A DNA stretch of 64,000 bases from Candidatus Margulisiibacteriota bacterium (GCA_041650635.1 JBAZKV010000002.1:1-64000), one strand, 5' to 3'. Counted from the stretch's first letter, positions 51,699 to 60,969 are shown. Notes: generated from the sequence alone by a model not told the origin. Made by a program: numbers and translations.

Positions 51699-53243
51699 TC
51701 AGTGTCTAAAATGCCTTCTCCCCGTGAACAGCATGACCATCCTGTTCTTATCCGCCGCTTTGATGACCTCTTCGTCCCTTATAGAGCCTCCGGGCTGTAT
51801 TATAGCCGATATCCTGTGTTTTTTGGCAAGTTCCACCGAATCAGCGAACGGGAAATAGCCGTCCGATGCCATAACAGCCCCGGAGCAGGAGCTTCCCGCC
51901 ATTTCCAGCGCTATCTTTGCGGACCCCACCCGGTTGGGCTGCCCTGCTCCTATCCCCAAGGTGGCGCCGTTCTTGGCAAGGACTATAGCATTGGATTTTA
52001 CGAACTTGCAGATGCCCCAGGCAAAGAAAAGATCCTCGATCTCCTTCAGAGAGGGCTGCTTTTTGGTTACCGTCCTGATGTCGGATATTGTAAGCTCTGC
52101 CCTGTCGGCTTCCTGGACAAGGAAACCTCCCGCCACTTTTTTAAAGTCGCATCTTGTGCTGCGGTTAAAATCCGCCGGGCATTTTATCAGGCGCAGGTTC
52201 TTTTTTTCGCAAAGCACAGAGAGGGCACCTTTTGAGAACTCCGGGGCTATGATGACTTCCGCAAAAAGCTTGAACATTTCGCGCGCGGCACCTTCGTCAA
52301 CTTCCCTGTTGCAGGCGATTATCCCCCCATAAGCGGATACGGGATCGCATTTGAGCGCTTTTTGATAAGCGTCCCTGACCGATCTTGAAGTGGCCACTCC
52401 GCAGGGATTATTGTGTTTTACGATGGCGACCGTCAGGTCGGCAAAGTAATTGACGATGCCGTAGGCTGCTTCCATGTCCAGGATATTATTGAACGACAGT
52501 TCTTTGCCGTGGAGCTTACGGATGTCAACGAGGCCCCTGCCCTCTGACCTATAAAAAGCCGCCGGCTGATGAGGATTTTCTCCATAGCGCAGGTCCATTT
52601 CTTTTTCCAGTTTCAACATCATTTCCTTTGGAAAGGATTCGGTATCCTTGACCGGCGACAGATAGGCGCTGATGGCCTCGTCATATCTGCCGGTCAAAAG
52701 GAACGCCTCCCTCTGCAGTTCGATATTGGTAGCCAGGCTGATCACGGAAGAATTGGAACCTAGCTCTTTAAGGATCCTGTCGTACTGGTCGGGGCTGGTG
52801 ACAACGGAAACATGCCTGTAATTTTTTGAGGCCGCCCTTATCATGGCGGGACCTCCGATGTCGATGTTCTCTATGGCCTCTTCGTGGGTGAATTTTTTCC
52901 TGGCCACCACTTTTTCAAATGGATAGAGATTGATAACAACCATGTCTATCTGAGGAATGCCGTATTTCGAGAGCATCTTCATGTGAGAGGGATCGTCCCT
53001 TAAAGCAAGAAGCCCGCCGTGGATCTTTGGATGAAGCGTCTTTACCCTTCCGTCCATCATTTCCGGGAATTTGGTTATTTTGCTGACCTCAATAACTTTG
53101 ACGCCTGCTTTTTTGAGCTCCCTAAAGGTTCCCCCGCTGGCTATTATTTTGAACCCGTGTTTTTCAAGCCCCTTGGCAAACGGCTTGATCCCCTTTTTGT
53201 CGAACACGCTTATCAACGCGTACCTGGCCTGCTTTTTCTTCAT
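51699..53243 (-). CDS. purH: AICAR transformylase / IMP cyclohydrolase
   Basis: A 514-aa bifunctional enzyme for the last two steps to IMP. The N-terminal IMP cyclohydrolase domain (ALISVFDKKGIKPFAKGLEK, ASGGTFRELKKAG, GGPAMIRAASKN) is followed by the AICAR transformylase domain (LSFNNILDMEAA, AIVKHNNPCGVA, GIGAGQPNRVGSAKIAL, ASDGYFPFADSVE). Full length and intact. The start overlaps the purN stop by 4 nt. Confidence 0.97.
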   Translation of the reverse strand: MKKKQARYALISVFDKKGIKPFAKGLEKHGFKIIASGGTFRELKKAGVKVIEVSKITKFPEMMDGRVKTLHPKIHGGLLALRDDPSHMKMLSKYGIPQIDMVVINLYPFEKVVARKKFTHEEAIENIDIGGPAMIRAASKNYRHVSVVTSPDQYDRILKELGSNSSVISLATNIELQREAFLLTGRYDEAISAYLSPVKDTESFPKEMMLKLEKEMDLRYGENPHQPAAFYRSEGRGLVDIRKLHGKELSFNNILDMEAAYGIVNYFADLTVAIVKHNNPCGVATSRSVRDAYQKALKCDPVSAYGGIIACNREVDEGAAREMFKLFAEVIIAPEFSKGALSVLCEKKNLRLIKCPADFNRSTRCDFKKVAGGFLVQEADRAELTISDIRTVTKKQPSLKEIEDLFFAWGICKFVKSNAIVLAKNGATLGIGAGQPNRVGSAKIALEMAGSSCSGAVMASDGYFPFADSVELAKKHRISAIIQPGGSIRDEEVIKAADKNRMVMLFTGRRHFRH

Positions 53244-53851
53244 TCCTTTATTATCACCTTTCTGTCTTTGATGTTGACCCTGCCTTCCGATATCAATTGT
53301 ATCGCCTTTGGATACAGTTTGTGCTCTTCTGTAAGTATCCTGGCGGACAGAGAAGCTTCTGTATCACCGGGCAGCACCGGCACGGTCTTTTGAAGGATTA
53401 TCGGCCCCGTATCGCAGCCCTCATCGACAAAGTGGACCGTACAGCCGGACTCTTTTACTCTTGCCTCGATCGCCTGCCTCTGCGCATGAAGTCCCGAAAA
53501 CGACGGAAGCAGCGCGGGGTGGATGTTTATGATCTTCCATTTGTATTTTTTTATTATCTCCTGCCCCACTATCCTCATATAGCCGGCAAGGCAGATAAGA
53601 CCCGGGCTATAGGAATCTATTGTCTTAAGCAGCTGCGCTTCGTAGGCTTTTTTATCGGAATAATCCTTGTGGTTTACTACCACAGCCGGTATGCCGTGCT
53701 TTTTTGCCCTTTCAAGGCCCTGCACCCCCGGCACATTCGAGATGACCGCCTTTATCTGTGCCGAAACCTGTCCGCTTTTTACGGCATCAATTATTGCCTG
53801 AAGATTTGATCCCCGTCCGGAGATGAGGATGACCAGATCTATTTTTCTCAC
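53240..53851 (-). CDS. purN: Phosphoribosylglycinamide formyltransferase
   Basis: A 203-aa enzyme transferring a formyl group from 10-formyl-THF to GAR. The start is GTG 53851 (MRKIDLVILISGRGSNLQAI). The catalytic Asn-His-Asp set shows in KWKIINIHPALLPSFSG, AIEARVKESGCTVHFVDEGCDTGPII. It heads purN-purH with a leaderless-type promoter. Confidence 0.96.
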   Translation of the reverse strand: MRKIDLVILISGRGSNLQAIIDAVKSGQVSAQIKAVISNVPGVQGLERAKKHGIPAVVVNHKDYSDKKAYEAQLLKTIDSYSPGLICLAGYMRIVGQEIIKKYKWKIINIHPALLPSFSGLHAQRQAIEARVKESGCTVHFVDEGCDTGPIILQKTVPVLPGDTEASLSARILTEEHKLYPKAIQLISEGRVNIKDRKVIIKE

Positions 53852-53860
53852 CGCATTTGA

Positions 53861-53869
53861 ATTATAGCA
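53861..53869 (-). promoter_or_regulatory. purN-purH promoter, leaderless type
   Basis: Minus strand TGC-TATAAT (hexamer 53866-53861), then 9 nt to GTG 53851. An ATG within those 9 nt is out of frame and meets a stop at once. Confidence 0.6.
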
Positions 53870-53944
53870 TACCGAAATCAGCCTCCAGATCTTACGATAT
53901 ATAGGTAAGAGGGGTAAGAGGACGGCAGAGAAAGGAGAGAGAAG

Positions 53945-54562
53945 ATGGCAGAAGTATCAAGAGCTCAATTGGACAGACAGATGGCGGCTGCAAGAGCACA
54001 GGGACAAAGGAACAACACCATAACAAGAAGATGGGAAACAGCCTGTCAGGTTGTTAGGTTCATCGCAATGATCCCTCTTTTGCCGCTTACTTTGACAGGT
54101 TGCGCAGGGGCTGGGCCTGCATCAGGAACCGCGCCGGCACCGCAATCGAGGCTTGCCATAGACCAGAGCGGCAATGTTCATGTTTTTGTCGGGAACAAGG
54201 AAAGGACCCTTTATAAGGAGCCAGGTCAAGTACCCACAGAGCCAAAAACAATAGTGCTTTTAAGCGAGTCTACCCAGGCCGAAGTGCTTACTCTTTATGT
54301 AAACTCCAACGGCCTGCTCAAAATGCATAGAACATATACGCAAAGCTGCGGAAGCGGGACAGATCACAAAATGAAAGTGTCCGAGTACAGGACAGGAAAT
54401 GCCATACCCCCCGATGCAAAGATCCTGAAAGACGTTAAACAGGTGACCGGCTGGCACTACAAAGTCGCAGTTGATGCCCAGGGCATCATTTATTCTTATA
54501 TAGTAAATGACATCACCGGCCAGAGCCCTATAGCTCAAGGCGGAGGAACAATAATCTACTAG
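53945..54562 (+). CDS. Putative lipoprotein with an N-terminal extension
   Basis: A 205-aa protein from ATG 53945, with AGGAG upstream. About 33 polar, basic residues precede the hydrophobic stretch [20 protein letters not shown], which ends in a good lipobox (LTGC). Such a long n-region is unusual for a lipoprotein signal, and the true start could be internal (for example the ATG at 54068, [12 protein letters not shown]). The mature part ([45 protein letters not shown]) looks like three beta-strand repeats. The family is unknown. It is a single gene ending in a strong terminator. Confidence 0.7.
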   Translation: MAEVSRAQLDRQMAAARAQGQRNNTITRRWETACQVVRFIAMIPLLPLTLTGCAGAGPASGTAPAPQSRLAIDQSGNVHVFVGNKERTLYKEPGQVPTEPKTIVLLSESTQAEVLTLYVNSNGLLKMHRTYTQSCGSGTDHKMKVSEYRTGNAIPPDAKILKDVKQVTGWHYKVAVDAQGIIYSYIVNDITGQSPIAQGGGTIIY

Positions 54563-54580
54563 TGATCTCACGCTAATAAG

Positions 54581-54610
54581 AAGGGCATCCTTATCAGATG
54601 CCCTTTTTGT
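54581..54610 (+). terminator. Intrinsic terminator
   Basis: GGGCATC / GATGCCC with a 7-nt loop, followed by TTTTTGTT. It ends the lipoprotein gene and insulates thrC. Confidence 0.85.
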
Positions 54611-54629
54611 TGCACCCGGACGCTCCAAA

Positions 54630-54638
54630 TGTTATTAT
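54630..54638 (+). promoter_or_regulatory. thrC promoter, leaderless type
   Basis: TGT-TATTAT (hexamer 54633-54638) ends 6 nt before ATG 54645. It lies directly after the terminator. Confidence 0.55.
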
Positions 54639-54644
54639 TTCTTT

Positions 54645-55688
54645 ATGAACTACAAAGGTCTCATCGACAAATACAGGCATCATCTTCCCGTCACGGACAA
54701 AACGCCGGTTATTTCTTTTTTTGAAGGCAACACTCCCCTGCTTTACGCGAAAAGACTCAGTGAAAAAACCGGGCTCAAAGTTTATTTAAAGTACGAGGGC
54801 GCAAACCCCACAGGGTCTTTTAAGGACCGCGGAATGACGATGGCGGTAAGCAAAGCCCTGGAAAAGGGTTTTAAGGCGGTTGCCTGCGCCTCAACAGGGA
54901 ACACTTCGGCATCCGCGGCCGCCTACAGCGCAAAAGCCGGGCTGGACTGTATCGTGGTAATCCCTGGAGGAAAGATAGCGCTGGGCAAACTTGCTCAGGC
55001 CCTGATGCACGGGGCAAAGGTCTTTGCCATTGACGGCAATTTTGACAGAGCTCTAGAAGTGATCAGGGAGCTGTGCTCAAACTACCCGATTGAATTGGTC
55101 AACTCTATCAACCCTTACAGGATAGAAGGGCAAAAGACGGCCGCTTTTGAGATCTGCGATTTTCTCGGCTCTGCACCAGACTATCAGTGCATGCCGGTCG
55201 GGAACGCCGGCAACATCACCGCCTACTGGAAAGGCTATAAGGAATACAGGGATAGAGGAAAAATAAAGGCTCTGCCAAAGATGCTTGGATTTCAGGCGGA
55301 GGGATCTGCCCCGATAGTGCTGGGACATCCGGTGGAAAAACCCGAGACCGTGGCCACCGCGATCAGGATCGGCAATCCTGCCAGTTGGGACAGCGCGGTT
55401 AATGCGGCAAAAGAATCCGAAGGTTCTATCAGAATAGTGACCGATGAAGAGATACTGGATGCTTATAAACTTGTGGCATCGACCGAGGGAGTTTTTTGTG
55501 AGCCGGCTTCTGCCGCCTCCATAGCAGGTCTTTTGCGGTACGGCAAAGATATCCCGAAAGGCGCAACAGTTGCCTGTATACTTACCGGGCACGGTTTGAA
55601 AGACCCCGATAACGCTGTTAAAAAGGGCAGCGCCCTCATAAAAGCGCCTGCCAGCGCCAAAGAGATCGCAAAACTGCTGGGATACTGA
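54645..55688 (+). CDS. thrC: Threonine synthase
   Basis: A 347-aa PLP enzyme making threonine from O-phosphohomoserine. The PLP lysine is in [20 protein letters not shown]. The phosphate-binding region is [20 protein letters not shown], and [17 protein letters not shown] is the second PLP loop. It is the short bacterial type. Its stop overlaps the ATG of the DUF362 gene by 1 nt (TGATG). Confidence 0.95.
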   Translation: MNYKGLIDKYRHHLPVTDKTPVISFFEGNTPLLYAKRLSEKTGLKVYLKYEGANPTGSFKDRGMTMAVSKALEKGFKAVACASTGNTSASAAAYSAKAGLDCIVVIPGGKIALGKLAQALMHGAKVFAIDGNFDRALEVIRELCSNYPIELVNSINPYRIEGQKTAAFEICDFLGSAPDYQCMPVGNAGNITAYWKGYKEYRDRGKIKALPKMLGFQAEGSAPIVLGHPVEKPETVATAIRIGNPASWDSAVNAAKESEGSIRIVTDEEILDAYKLVASTEGVFCEPASAASIAGLLRYGKDIPKGATVACILTGHGLKDPDNAVKKGSALIKAPASAKEIAKLLGY

Positions 55689-56836
55689 TGCCTGTTGTTT
55701 CTATAGTACGCTGCAATTCCTATATAGAAGCAGAGATCGAAAGGTCCGTAAAAGAAGCCGTTGACCTTATAGGGGGCATCTCTTCCTTTGTCAGGCCCGG
55801 CCAAAAAGTGCTCCTTAAGGTTAATGCGCTGATGGCAAGCGCGCCCGAAACCGCCTGCCCCACCCACCCCGCCGTGGTAAGTGCCGCGGCAAAATTCGTT
55901 CTGGACCTCGGAGCCGTACCCGTGATCGGCGACAGCCCGGGAGGATCAAAGACCGTTTTTGGTCATGTTTTCGAAACCTGCGGCTACAATAAAGTTGCTA
56001 AGGACCTCAATATAAAGACCCAGGACCTGAAAAAACTGCCCGTTAAGCAGGTCAATATTAAGCTCAGGAAGAAAACGATCAGCGTTCCGGTGGCAGACCT
56101 TTACGGAAGTTTTGACTCGGTCATCAATCTGCCCAAGTTCAAAACTCATATCCTGACCGTTACTACCGGAGCCGTAAAGAACATGTTCGGCTCGGTGCCC
56201 GGCTTCTACAAATCAAGGCTGCACTTTATCGCGCCCGGGATCGATGATTTTTCTTCCGTACTGCTGGAAGTATATAGGAACTCTCTGCCCTCCCTGACCA
56301 TAATGGACGCGGTAGAATCCATGGAGGGCAACGGCCCCTCCGGGGGAAGAGCAGTAAAGACGGGAACCGTCTTTGCCTCTGACAGCGGCCTTGCGCTTGA
56401 CATCGTATCTGCCCGCTGTGCGGGCTTCGAGCCTGCTGAACTTCCGGTGCTTGAGGCCGCAAAAAGAGCCGGTCTTGACACTGAGATCTCCGGTATCAGG
56501 ACCGTCGGGATACAAATTACAAAAGGTCTCTTTGGCAGGTTCAAAAAGCCCGTCAGTGTTTACAGGCTTACAAAAAGGGTCCCTGCCGTGCTGATAGACG
56601 GGTTCGGCTTTATACTTAGGAGCATCAAGAACCTGCCGCAGATCGATAAAAAGAAGTGTATCGCCTGCCAGACCTGCGCCGTCAGCTGTCCGGCCGGATG
56701 CATCACTATTGTAAAAGACGCCAGATATGATATAAACTATAACAAATGCGTGGCGTGCTTCTGCTGCCACGAACTGTGTCCGGAAAAGGCCGTCAAGATA
56801 AAAAAGAGCCTGCTGGCCCGCGTTTTGTCGTTATGA
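55688..56836 (+). CDS. DUF362 iron-sulfur protein
   Basis: A 382-aa protein with an N-terminal DUF362 domain (about residues 1-290: VLLKVNALMASAPETACPTHP, VIGDSPGG, NLPKFKTHILTVTTGAVKNMFG, DAVESMEGNGPSGG). A C-terminal pair of 4Fe-4S clusters follows (CIACQTCAVSCPAGC; CVACFCCHELCPEKA). It is probably an electron-transfer or redox protein. The substrate is unknown. It is translationally coupled to thrC before it and to the LpxB-like gene after it (ATGA). Confidence 0.92.
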   Translation: MPVVSIVRCNSYIEAEIERSVKEAVDLIGGISSFVRPGQKVLLKVNALMASAPETACPTHPAVVSAAAKFVLDLGAVPVIGDSPGGSKTVFGHVFETCGYNKVAKDLNIKTQDLKKLPVKQVNIKLRKKTISVPVADLYGSFDSVINLPKFKTHILTVTTGAVKNMFGSVPGFYKSRLHFIAPGIDDFSSVLLEVYRNSLPSLTIMDAVESMEGNGPSGGRAVKTGTVFASDSGLALDIVSARCAGFEPAELPVLEAAKRAGLDTEISGIRTVGIQITKGLFGRFKKPVSVYRLTKRVPAVLIDGFGFILRSIKNLPQIDKKKCIACQTCAVSCPAGCITIVKDARYDINYNKCVACFCCHELCPEKAVKIKKSLLARVLSL

Positions 56837-58098
56837 ACCAGGAAAAGCTAGACATAGTTATAACGTCCAACAGCCCGGGGGAGTTATACTCCTTTGTTCG
56901 GCCCTGCGTAAAAAGCATCAAAGCACTGCTTCCCTCAGCCAGGATAATCCTTGTCATAATGCCCTGTCAGTATGCCAGCGGCAGGGAAATAGAGGTGGCA
57001 AGAAGTTTTGAGGGAGTCTACGAGATCATTTTCCCTGAAGAGTTCAGGGCTTGGATGTTCAAGAACAAGCCCCCCAAAGGCATTACTTTTGCACAAAAAG
57101 GAGTACTGTTATATCTGGGAGGGGATCTGTTCCAGGCGGGACTGCTTGCAAAAAGACTCGGCTACAGGGCCGCTGCCTACATCAACGACAGGTTCGGCTG
57201 GAACAAGCTCTTTTCCAGATTTTTTGTCGCCGATGACAGGATGGCTGCAAAAGCCGCAAGAAAAAGGATATCAAAAAGCAAAGTAAGAGTGGTCGGAGAT
57301 CTGATGGCGGACGGGCAAAGAGAAGAGGTCTCAAAAGAAAAATGGGGGCTTGATCCAAACAGGCCGGTCGTAACTTTTATGCCGGGCAGCCGGAGCGCGC
57401 ACGCAAAGCATATGGCGCCGTTCTTTGTAAGGACGGCGGAATTGATGAAAGAAAAATGCGAAGCGCAGTTCGTCCTGGGACTATCCCCCTATATCAACCT
57501 TGCCTCTCTGGAAAAACACCTTAAGACAGTACCTGACAGCATGATAAAAGAAGGTCTGGGCTCTTCAGCCAGGCTCTCAGTCGAGAACGGTCAAAACTAC
57601 CTCATTTCTCAAGCCGGGTCCAGGCTGCTGATAATGGACCGGGCCCCTTATGAGGCTATGGGAGTTAGCGATCTTATCCTGACCATTCCGGGGACCAACA
57701 CAGCGGAGGCCGCCTCGATGGGCAGGCCTATGCTGGTACTGCTTCCGCTTAACAAAACCGAGGTGTTGATCTTTGACGGCCTGGTCGGAATTGCCGGGAA
57801 CCTGCCTTTCGTAGGAGGAGGAATAAAAAAACTGACCGCCTATGTGCTCAACAGGCTTGTCAAATACACCGCCCTGCCAAATATCAAGGCGGGGAGTTTT
57901 GTGGTGCCGGAATTAAGGGGCAGATTGACCCCCGCACAAACAGCCGATAAAGCGCTCGGACTGCTTCAAGACAAAGCGCTTCTGGAGAGGACCTCAACAG
58001 CGCTGAGGGCCGTCATGGGAAAACCGGGGGCTTCAAAAAGAATAGCCGAGGAAGTCTCCCATATGCTGAATATGTCCGGCGGTCCAAATTTGTTATAA
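56833..58098 (+). CDS. LpxB-like glycosyltransferase (first copy)
   Basis: From ATG 56833 this is 421 aa. It has the LpxB order: an N-terminal ITSNSPGELYSFVRPCVKSI (lipid-A disaccharide synthases have SGDxxG here), then a middle GPxL-like region VVGDLMADGQ, a phosphate motif TFMPGSRSAHAKHM, and ILTIPGTNTAEAASMGRPMLV near the end. The active site of true LpxB joins UDP-diacylglucosamine to lipid X. Sequence drift in the N-terminal motif leaves the substrate open. The next gene but one encodes a second LpxB-related protein, with an exporter between them. Confidence 0.75.
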   Translation: MNQEKLDIVITSNSPGELYSFVRPCVKSIKALLPSARIILVIMPCQYASGREIEVARSFEGVYEIIFPEEFRAWMFKNKPPKGITFAQKGVLLYLGGDLFQAGLLAKRLGYRAAAYINDRFGWNKLFSRFFVADDRMAAKAARKRISKSKVRVVGDLMADGQREEVSKEKWGLDPNRPVVTFMPGSRSAHAKHMAPFFVRTAELMKEKCEAQFVLGLSPYINLASLEKHLKTVPDSMIKEGLGSSARLSVENGQNYLISQAGSRLLIMDRAPYEAMGVSDLILTIPGTNTAEAASMGRPMLVLLPLNKTEVLIFDGLVGIAGNLPFVGGGIKKLTAYVLNRLVKYTALPNIKAGSFVVPELRGRLTPAQTADKALGLLQDKALLERTSTALRAVMGKPGASKRIAEEVSHMLNMSGGPNLL

Positions 58099-58099
58099 T
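58091..58099 (+). promoter_or_regulatory. msbA-like promoter, leaderless type
   Basis: TGT-TATAAT (hexamer 58094-58099) ends 9 nt before ATG 58109. It overlaps the stop codon of the LpxB-like gene. Confidence 0.6.
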
Positions 58100-58108
58100 G
58101 ATACGCAT

Positions 58109-59833
58109 ATGAAACTCTTGGCCCGCCTTCTTTCATATGTCCGGCCGTACACGGGACAGCTGTTCCTTGCCTTTATCTGCATGATCTTCTTTTCCCTTTG
58201 CAACATGGCCGTCATCCCCCTGGTAAGCCAGGTCTCCAAAGCGGTCTCCGACAGGAACTTCCCTTTTTTGAACTCTCTCATAGGCGCAGTGGTCCTTGTA
58301 TTTTTTGTAAAGGGCATCTTCCAGTACGGGCAGGCGTATCTGTCCTCTTTTATCGGCCAGAGGGTGGTAACCGACCTGCGGGTCAAGATCTTTGGCCATC
58401 TGCAGGACCTGTCGCTGAGCTTTTACAGCAGGTGGAAGACCGGGGAGGTGATGTCCAGGGTGATAAACGACATCTCCATGATACAGAACGCCATCGTGGT
58501 CAGCGCCACCGAGATCCTGCCGCAGCTTTTGACGCTCGTCGGGGTCCTGAGCTATCTCTTTTATCTTAACTGGCAGCTTACTCTCATGGCCCTGCTGACC
58601 GTGCCGGTCTTTGTGCTTACCATCTCAAAGTTCGGTCAGCAGATGAGGGAGATAGGACGCAACGCCCAGAAGAAGATAGCCGACATTTCTTCCATTCTGC
58701 AGGAGACCATCTCGGGAGCAAGGATCGTCAAATCGTTCACCATGGAAAAGCACGAGGTAAGGCGCTTTGCCCGCGAGAGCGAACACAGCTTTGGCTGGTC
58801 CATGAAAGAGGCCCAGATAGACGCCACTCAAAAACCTCTTATCGCTTTTCTGCAGGTGCTTGCGGTTGTAGCGGTCATCTGGTACGGCTGTTTTCAGGTG
58901 GTGGCCGGAACAATGGCCTCTCAGGACCTGATAGCGTTTTTTGCCGGCGCCGTCCTTTTGATAGACCCCGTCATTGTCATCTCAAAGATCAATATCACCA
59001 TGCAGAGAGCTCTGGCATCTGCCGAAAGAGTATTTGAACTCATAGACATAGTGCCGGAAATAAAAGATGCCAAAAACGCAAAGGACATGGGCAGGATAAC
59101 GGGAGATGTGGAGTTCAAGAATGTAAGTTTTTGCTATGATAAAGGGCCCGAAGTGCTCAAGAACATTGATCTGGGCGTCAAAGCGGGCTCCAGCCTTGCG
59201 ATAGTGGGGCCTTCCGGTTCCGGTAAGACCAGTTTTGTCAACCTGGTGCTGAGATTCTATGATCCTTTATCTGGCACAGTGATGGTGGACGGGATCGATA
59301 TAAAGACGGTCAAACTGGCCTCGCTTCGCGATCAGATGGCCGTGGTCCCTCAGGAAACGCTTCTTTTTACAGCAACGATAAAGGAGAACATAATTTACGG
59401 GACGCCCGGCGCAAAGCTTGAAGCTGTGATCAGCGCGGCAAAGGCGGCCAATGCCCATGATTTTATTATGGCGCTCAAGGACGGCTATGATTCTCATGTG
59501 GGGGAAAGAGGCATGGCCCTTTCGGGAGGGCAAAGGCAGAGGATAGCGATCGCCAGAGCCATACTGCGCGACCCAAGGATCCTTATACTTGACGAAGCGA
59601 CTTCCTCCCTGGACACGGAATCCGAGCGCCTTATTCAGGACGCGATGTCCCGCCTTATGAAAGGCAGGACGACTTTCATCATAGCGCACAGGCTATCGAC
59701 CATACAGAACGCGGACAGGATCATCGTGCTCAAAGAAGGTTCCGTTATCGAGGACGGCACACACGAAAGCCTGATGGCAGGCGGCGGCTTCTATAAGAAC
59801 CTCTACGAGTTGCAGTTCAGCAGTCAACAATGA
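58109..59833 (+). CDS. MsbA-like lipid/exporter ABC transporter (fused TM-ATPase)
   Basis: A 574-aa half-transporter. Six membrane helices fill about residues 1-310 (type I ABC exporter fold, with RVVTDLRVKIFGHLQDLSLSFY). The ATPase domain has Walker A VGPSGSGKTSFVNLV, the signature LSGGQRQRIAIARA and Walker B ILILDEATSSLDTES. Its position between two LpxB-like genes and glycosyltransferases supports a role in flipping lipid A or a related glycolipid, as MsbA does. A drug or peptide exporter is possible by sequence alone. Confidence 0.88.
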   Translation: MKLLARLLSYVRPYTGQLFLAFICMIFFSLCNMAVIPLVSQVSKAVSDRNFPFLNSLIGAVVLVFFVKGIFQYGQAYLSSFIGQRVVTDLRVKIFGHLQDLSLSFYSRWKTGEVMSRVINDISMIQNAIVVSATEILPQLLTLVGVLSYLFYLNWQLTLMALLTVPVFVLTISKFGQQMREIGRNAQKKIADISSILQETISGARIVKSFTMEKHEVRRFARESEHSFGWSMKEAQIDATQKPLIAFLQVLAVVAVIWYGCFQVVAGTMASQDLIAFFAGAVLLIDPVIVISKINITMQRALASAERVFELIDIVPEIKDAKNAKDMGRITGDVEFKNVSFCYDKGPEVLKNIDLGVKAGSSLAIVGPSGSGKTSFVNLVLRFYDPLSGTVMVDGIDIKTVKLASLRDQMAVVPQETLLFTATIKENIIYGTPGAKLEAVISAAKAANAHDFIMALKDGYDSHVGERGMALSGGQRQRIAIARAILRDPRILILDEATSSLDTESERLIQDAMSRLMKGRTTFIIAHRLSTIQNADRIIVLKEGSVIEDGTHESLMAGGGFYKNLYELQFSSQQ

Positions 59834-60969
59834 AAATACTATTTCTTTCCAACGGGCACGGCGAGGACCTTATAGCCGCAAGGCTGATAAAGGAAATGCC
59901 GCAGCAAGAGATCGCGGCGCTGCCTATAGTGGGCGCGGGGCTTCCCTACGAAGAACTGGGGATCCGCATACTTGGCCCAAGAAAATCCCTGCCAAGCGGA
60001 GGTTTTATTTACCAGAGTTTTTCAAATATGATCAGGGATATAGCTTCAGGACTTGGCAAGAACACTCTGGACCAGATACGCGTCCTTAGGCAGCAGAAGG
60101 CGGAATTTGACCTTGCGGTCTGCGTTGGGGATATCGTTCCCGTCATCGGAGCGCTGTTTTCCGGTCTTTCCTTTACGTTCATGGGCAGCGCCAAATCCGA
60201 TCATTATGATTACAGCTATACTCCCTGGGAAAAATTCATTCTAAAGAGATACTGTCTTATGAGCTACCTTAGAGACCAGAAAACTGCTGATAATTTTGCA
60301 AAAGCAGGCATAAGGTCCGCTTATCTTGGAAATCCCATGATGGATTGCTTCGAAGTGACAGGTGAGGATTTTGGCCTGGACAAAGAAACCCGCATTGTGG
60401 GAATACTGCCGGGCAGCAGACAGGACGCTAAATTGAACCTCGAAGACATACTGGCCGCGGCAAAAGAATTGGACAAGCTCGCAGAACGACAAAACATCAA
60501 GATCGCATATTTAGTATCAGTTGCCCCAACCCTTGACATGACCGAGCTAAAGACGGCCCTGAGCAGACTTGTCCCAAGCGCAGTCGAGGGAGTTGAAGGA
60601 CCGGGACTTAAACTGATCTGTACACCAAAATTCGGCGATATTCTTAACCGCTCGGACATAATAATAGGCCTTGCCGGCACCGCCAGCGAACAGGCGGCCG
60701 GAATGGGAAAGCCTATTGTGGCTTTTGCCGGAAGAGGCGTTCAATACACGGCTTCCTTTGCCAAAAGGCAGACCCAGCTGCTGGGAGAAGCCCTGTCGGT
60801 AGTAAAAAGGGACCCTTCTGCGGTAGCCGGCGAGGTATTGTCCATACTGACCGACACAAAGCGTCATCAAAGAATGTCTGAGGTTGGAAGGTCAAGGGTC
60901 AGCGGAAGAGGCTCCAGCAAAAGAATTGCCGAAAGCATACTATCTCTTGCCGGGGCCCGTCCCAAATGA
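59830..60969 (+). CDS. Lipid-A-disaccharide synthase-related protein
   Basis: A 379-aa protein of the LpxB-related family known from cyanobacteria and Deinococcus-Thermus. It starts MKILFLSNGHGEDLIAARLI, and continues with LAVCVGDIVPVIGALFSG, FMGSAKSDHYDYSY, AYLGNPMMDCF, VGILPGSRQDAKLN and IIGLAGTASEQAAGMGKPIV. Reaction not established. A short stretch at about residues 246-258 (RLVPSAVEGVEGPG) is encoded by a repeat-like sequence. Coupled by 4-nt overlaps on both sides. Confidence 0.88.
   Translation: MKILFLSNGHGEDLIAARLIKEMPQQEIAALPIVGAGLPYEELGIRILGPRKSLPSGGFIYQSFSNMIRDIASGLGKNTLDQIRVLRQQKAEFDLAVCVGDIVPVIGALFSGLSFTFMGSAKSDHYDYSYTPWEKFILKRYCLMSYLRDQKTADNFAKAGIRSAYLGNPMMDCFEVTGEDFGLDKETRIVGILPGSRQDAKLNLEDILAAAKELDKLAERQNIKIAYLVSVAPTLDMTELKTALSRLVPSAVEGVEGPGLKLICTPKFGDILNRSDIIIGLAGTASEQAAGMGKPIVAFAGRGVQYTASFAKRQTQLLGEALSVVKRDPSAVAGEVLSILTDTKRHQRMSEVGRSRVSGRGSSKRIAESILSLAGARPK
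60569..60603. repeat. Possible dispersed-repeat segment in the LpxB-related gene
   Basis: Bases reading CCCAAGCGCAGTCGAGGGAG resemble the CCTGAGCGCAGTCGAAGG motif often dispersed in environmental bacterial genomes. It is read in frame as VPSAVEG between the two Rossmann halves. There is only one copy in the window. Confidence 0.35.
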
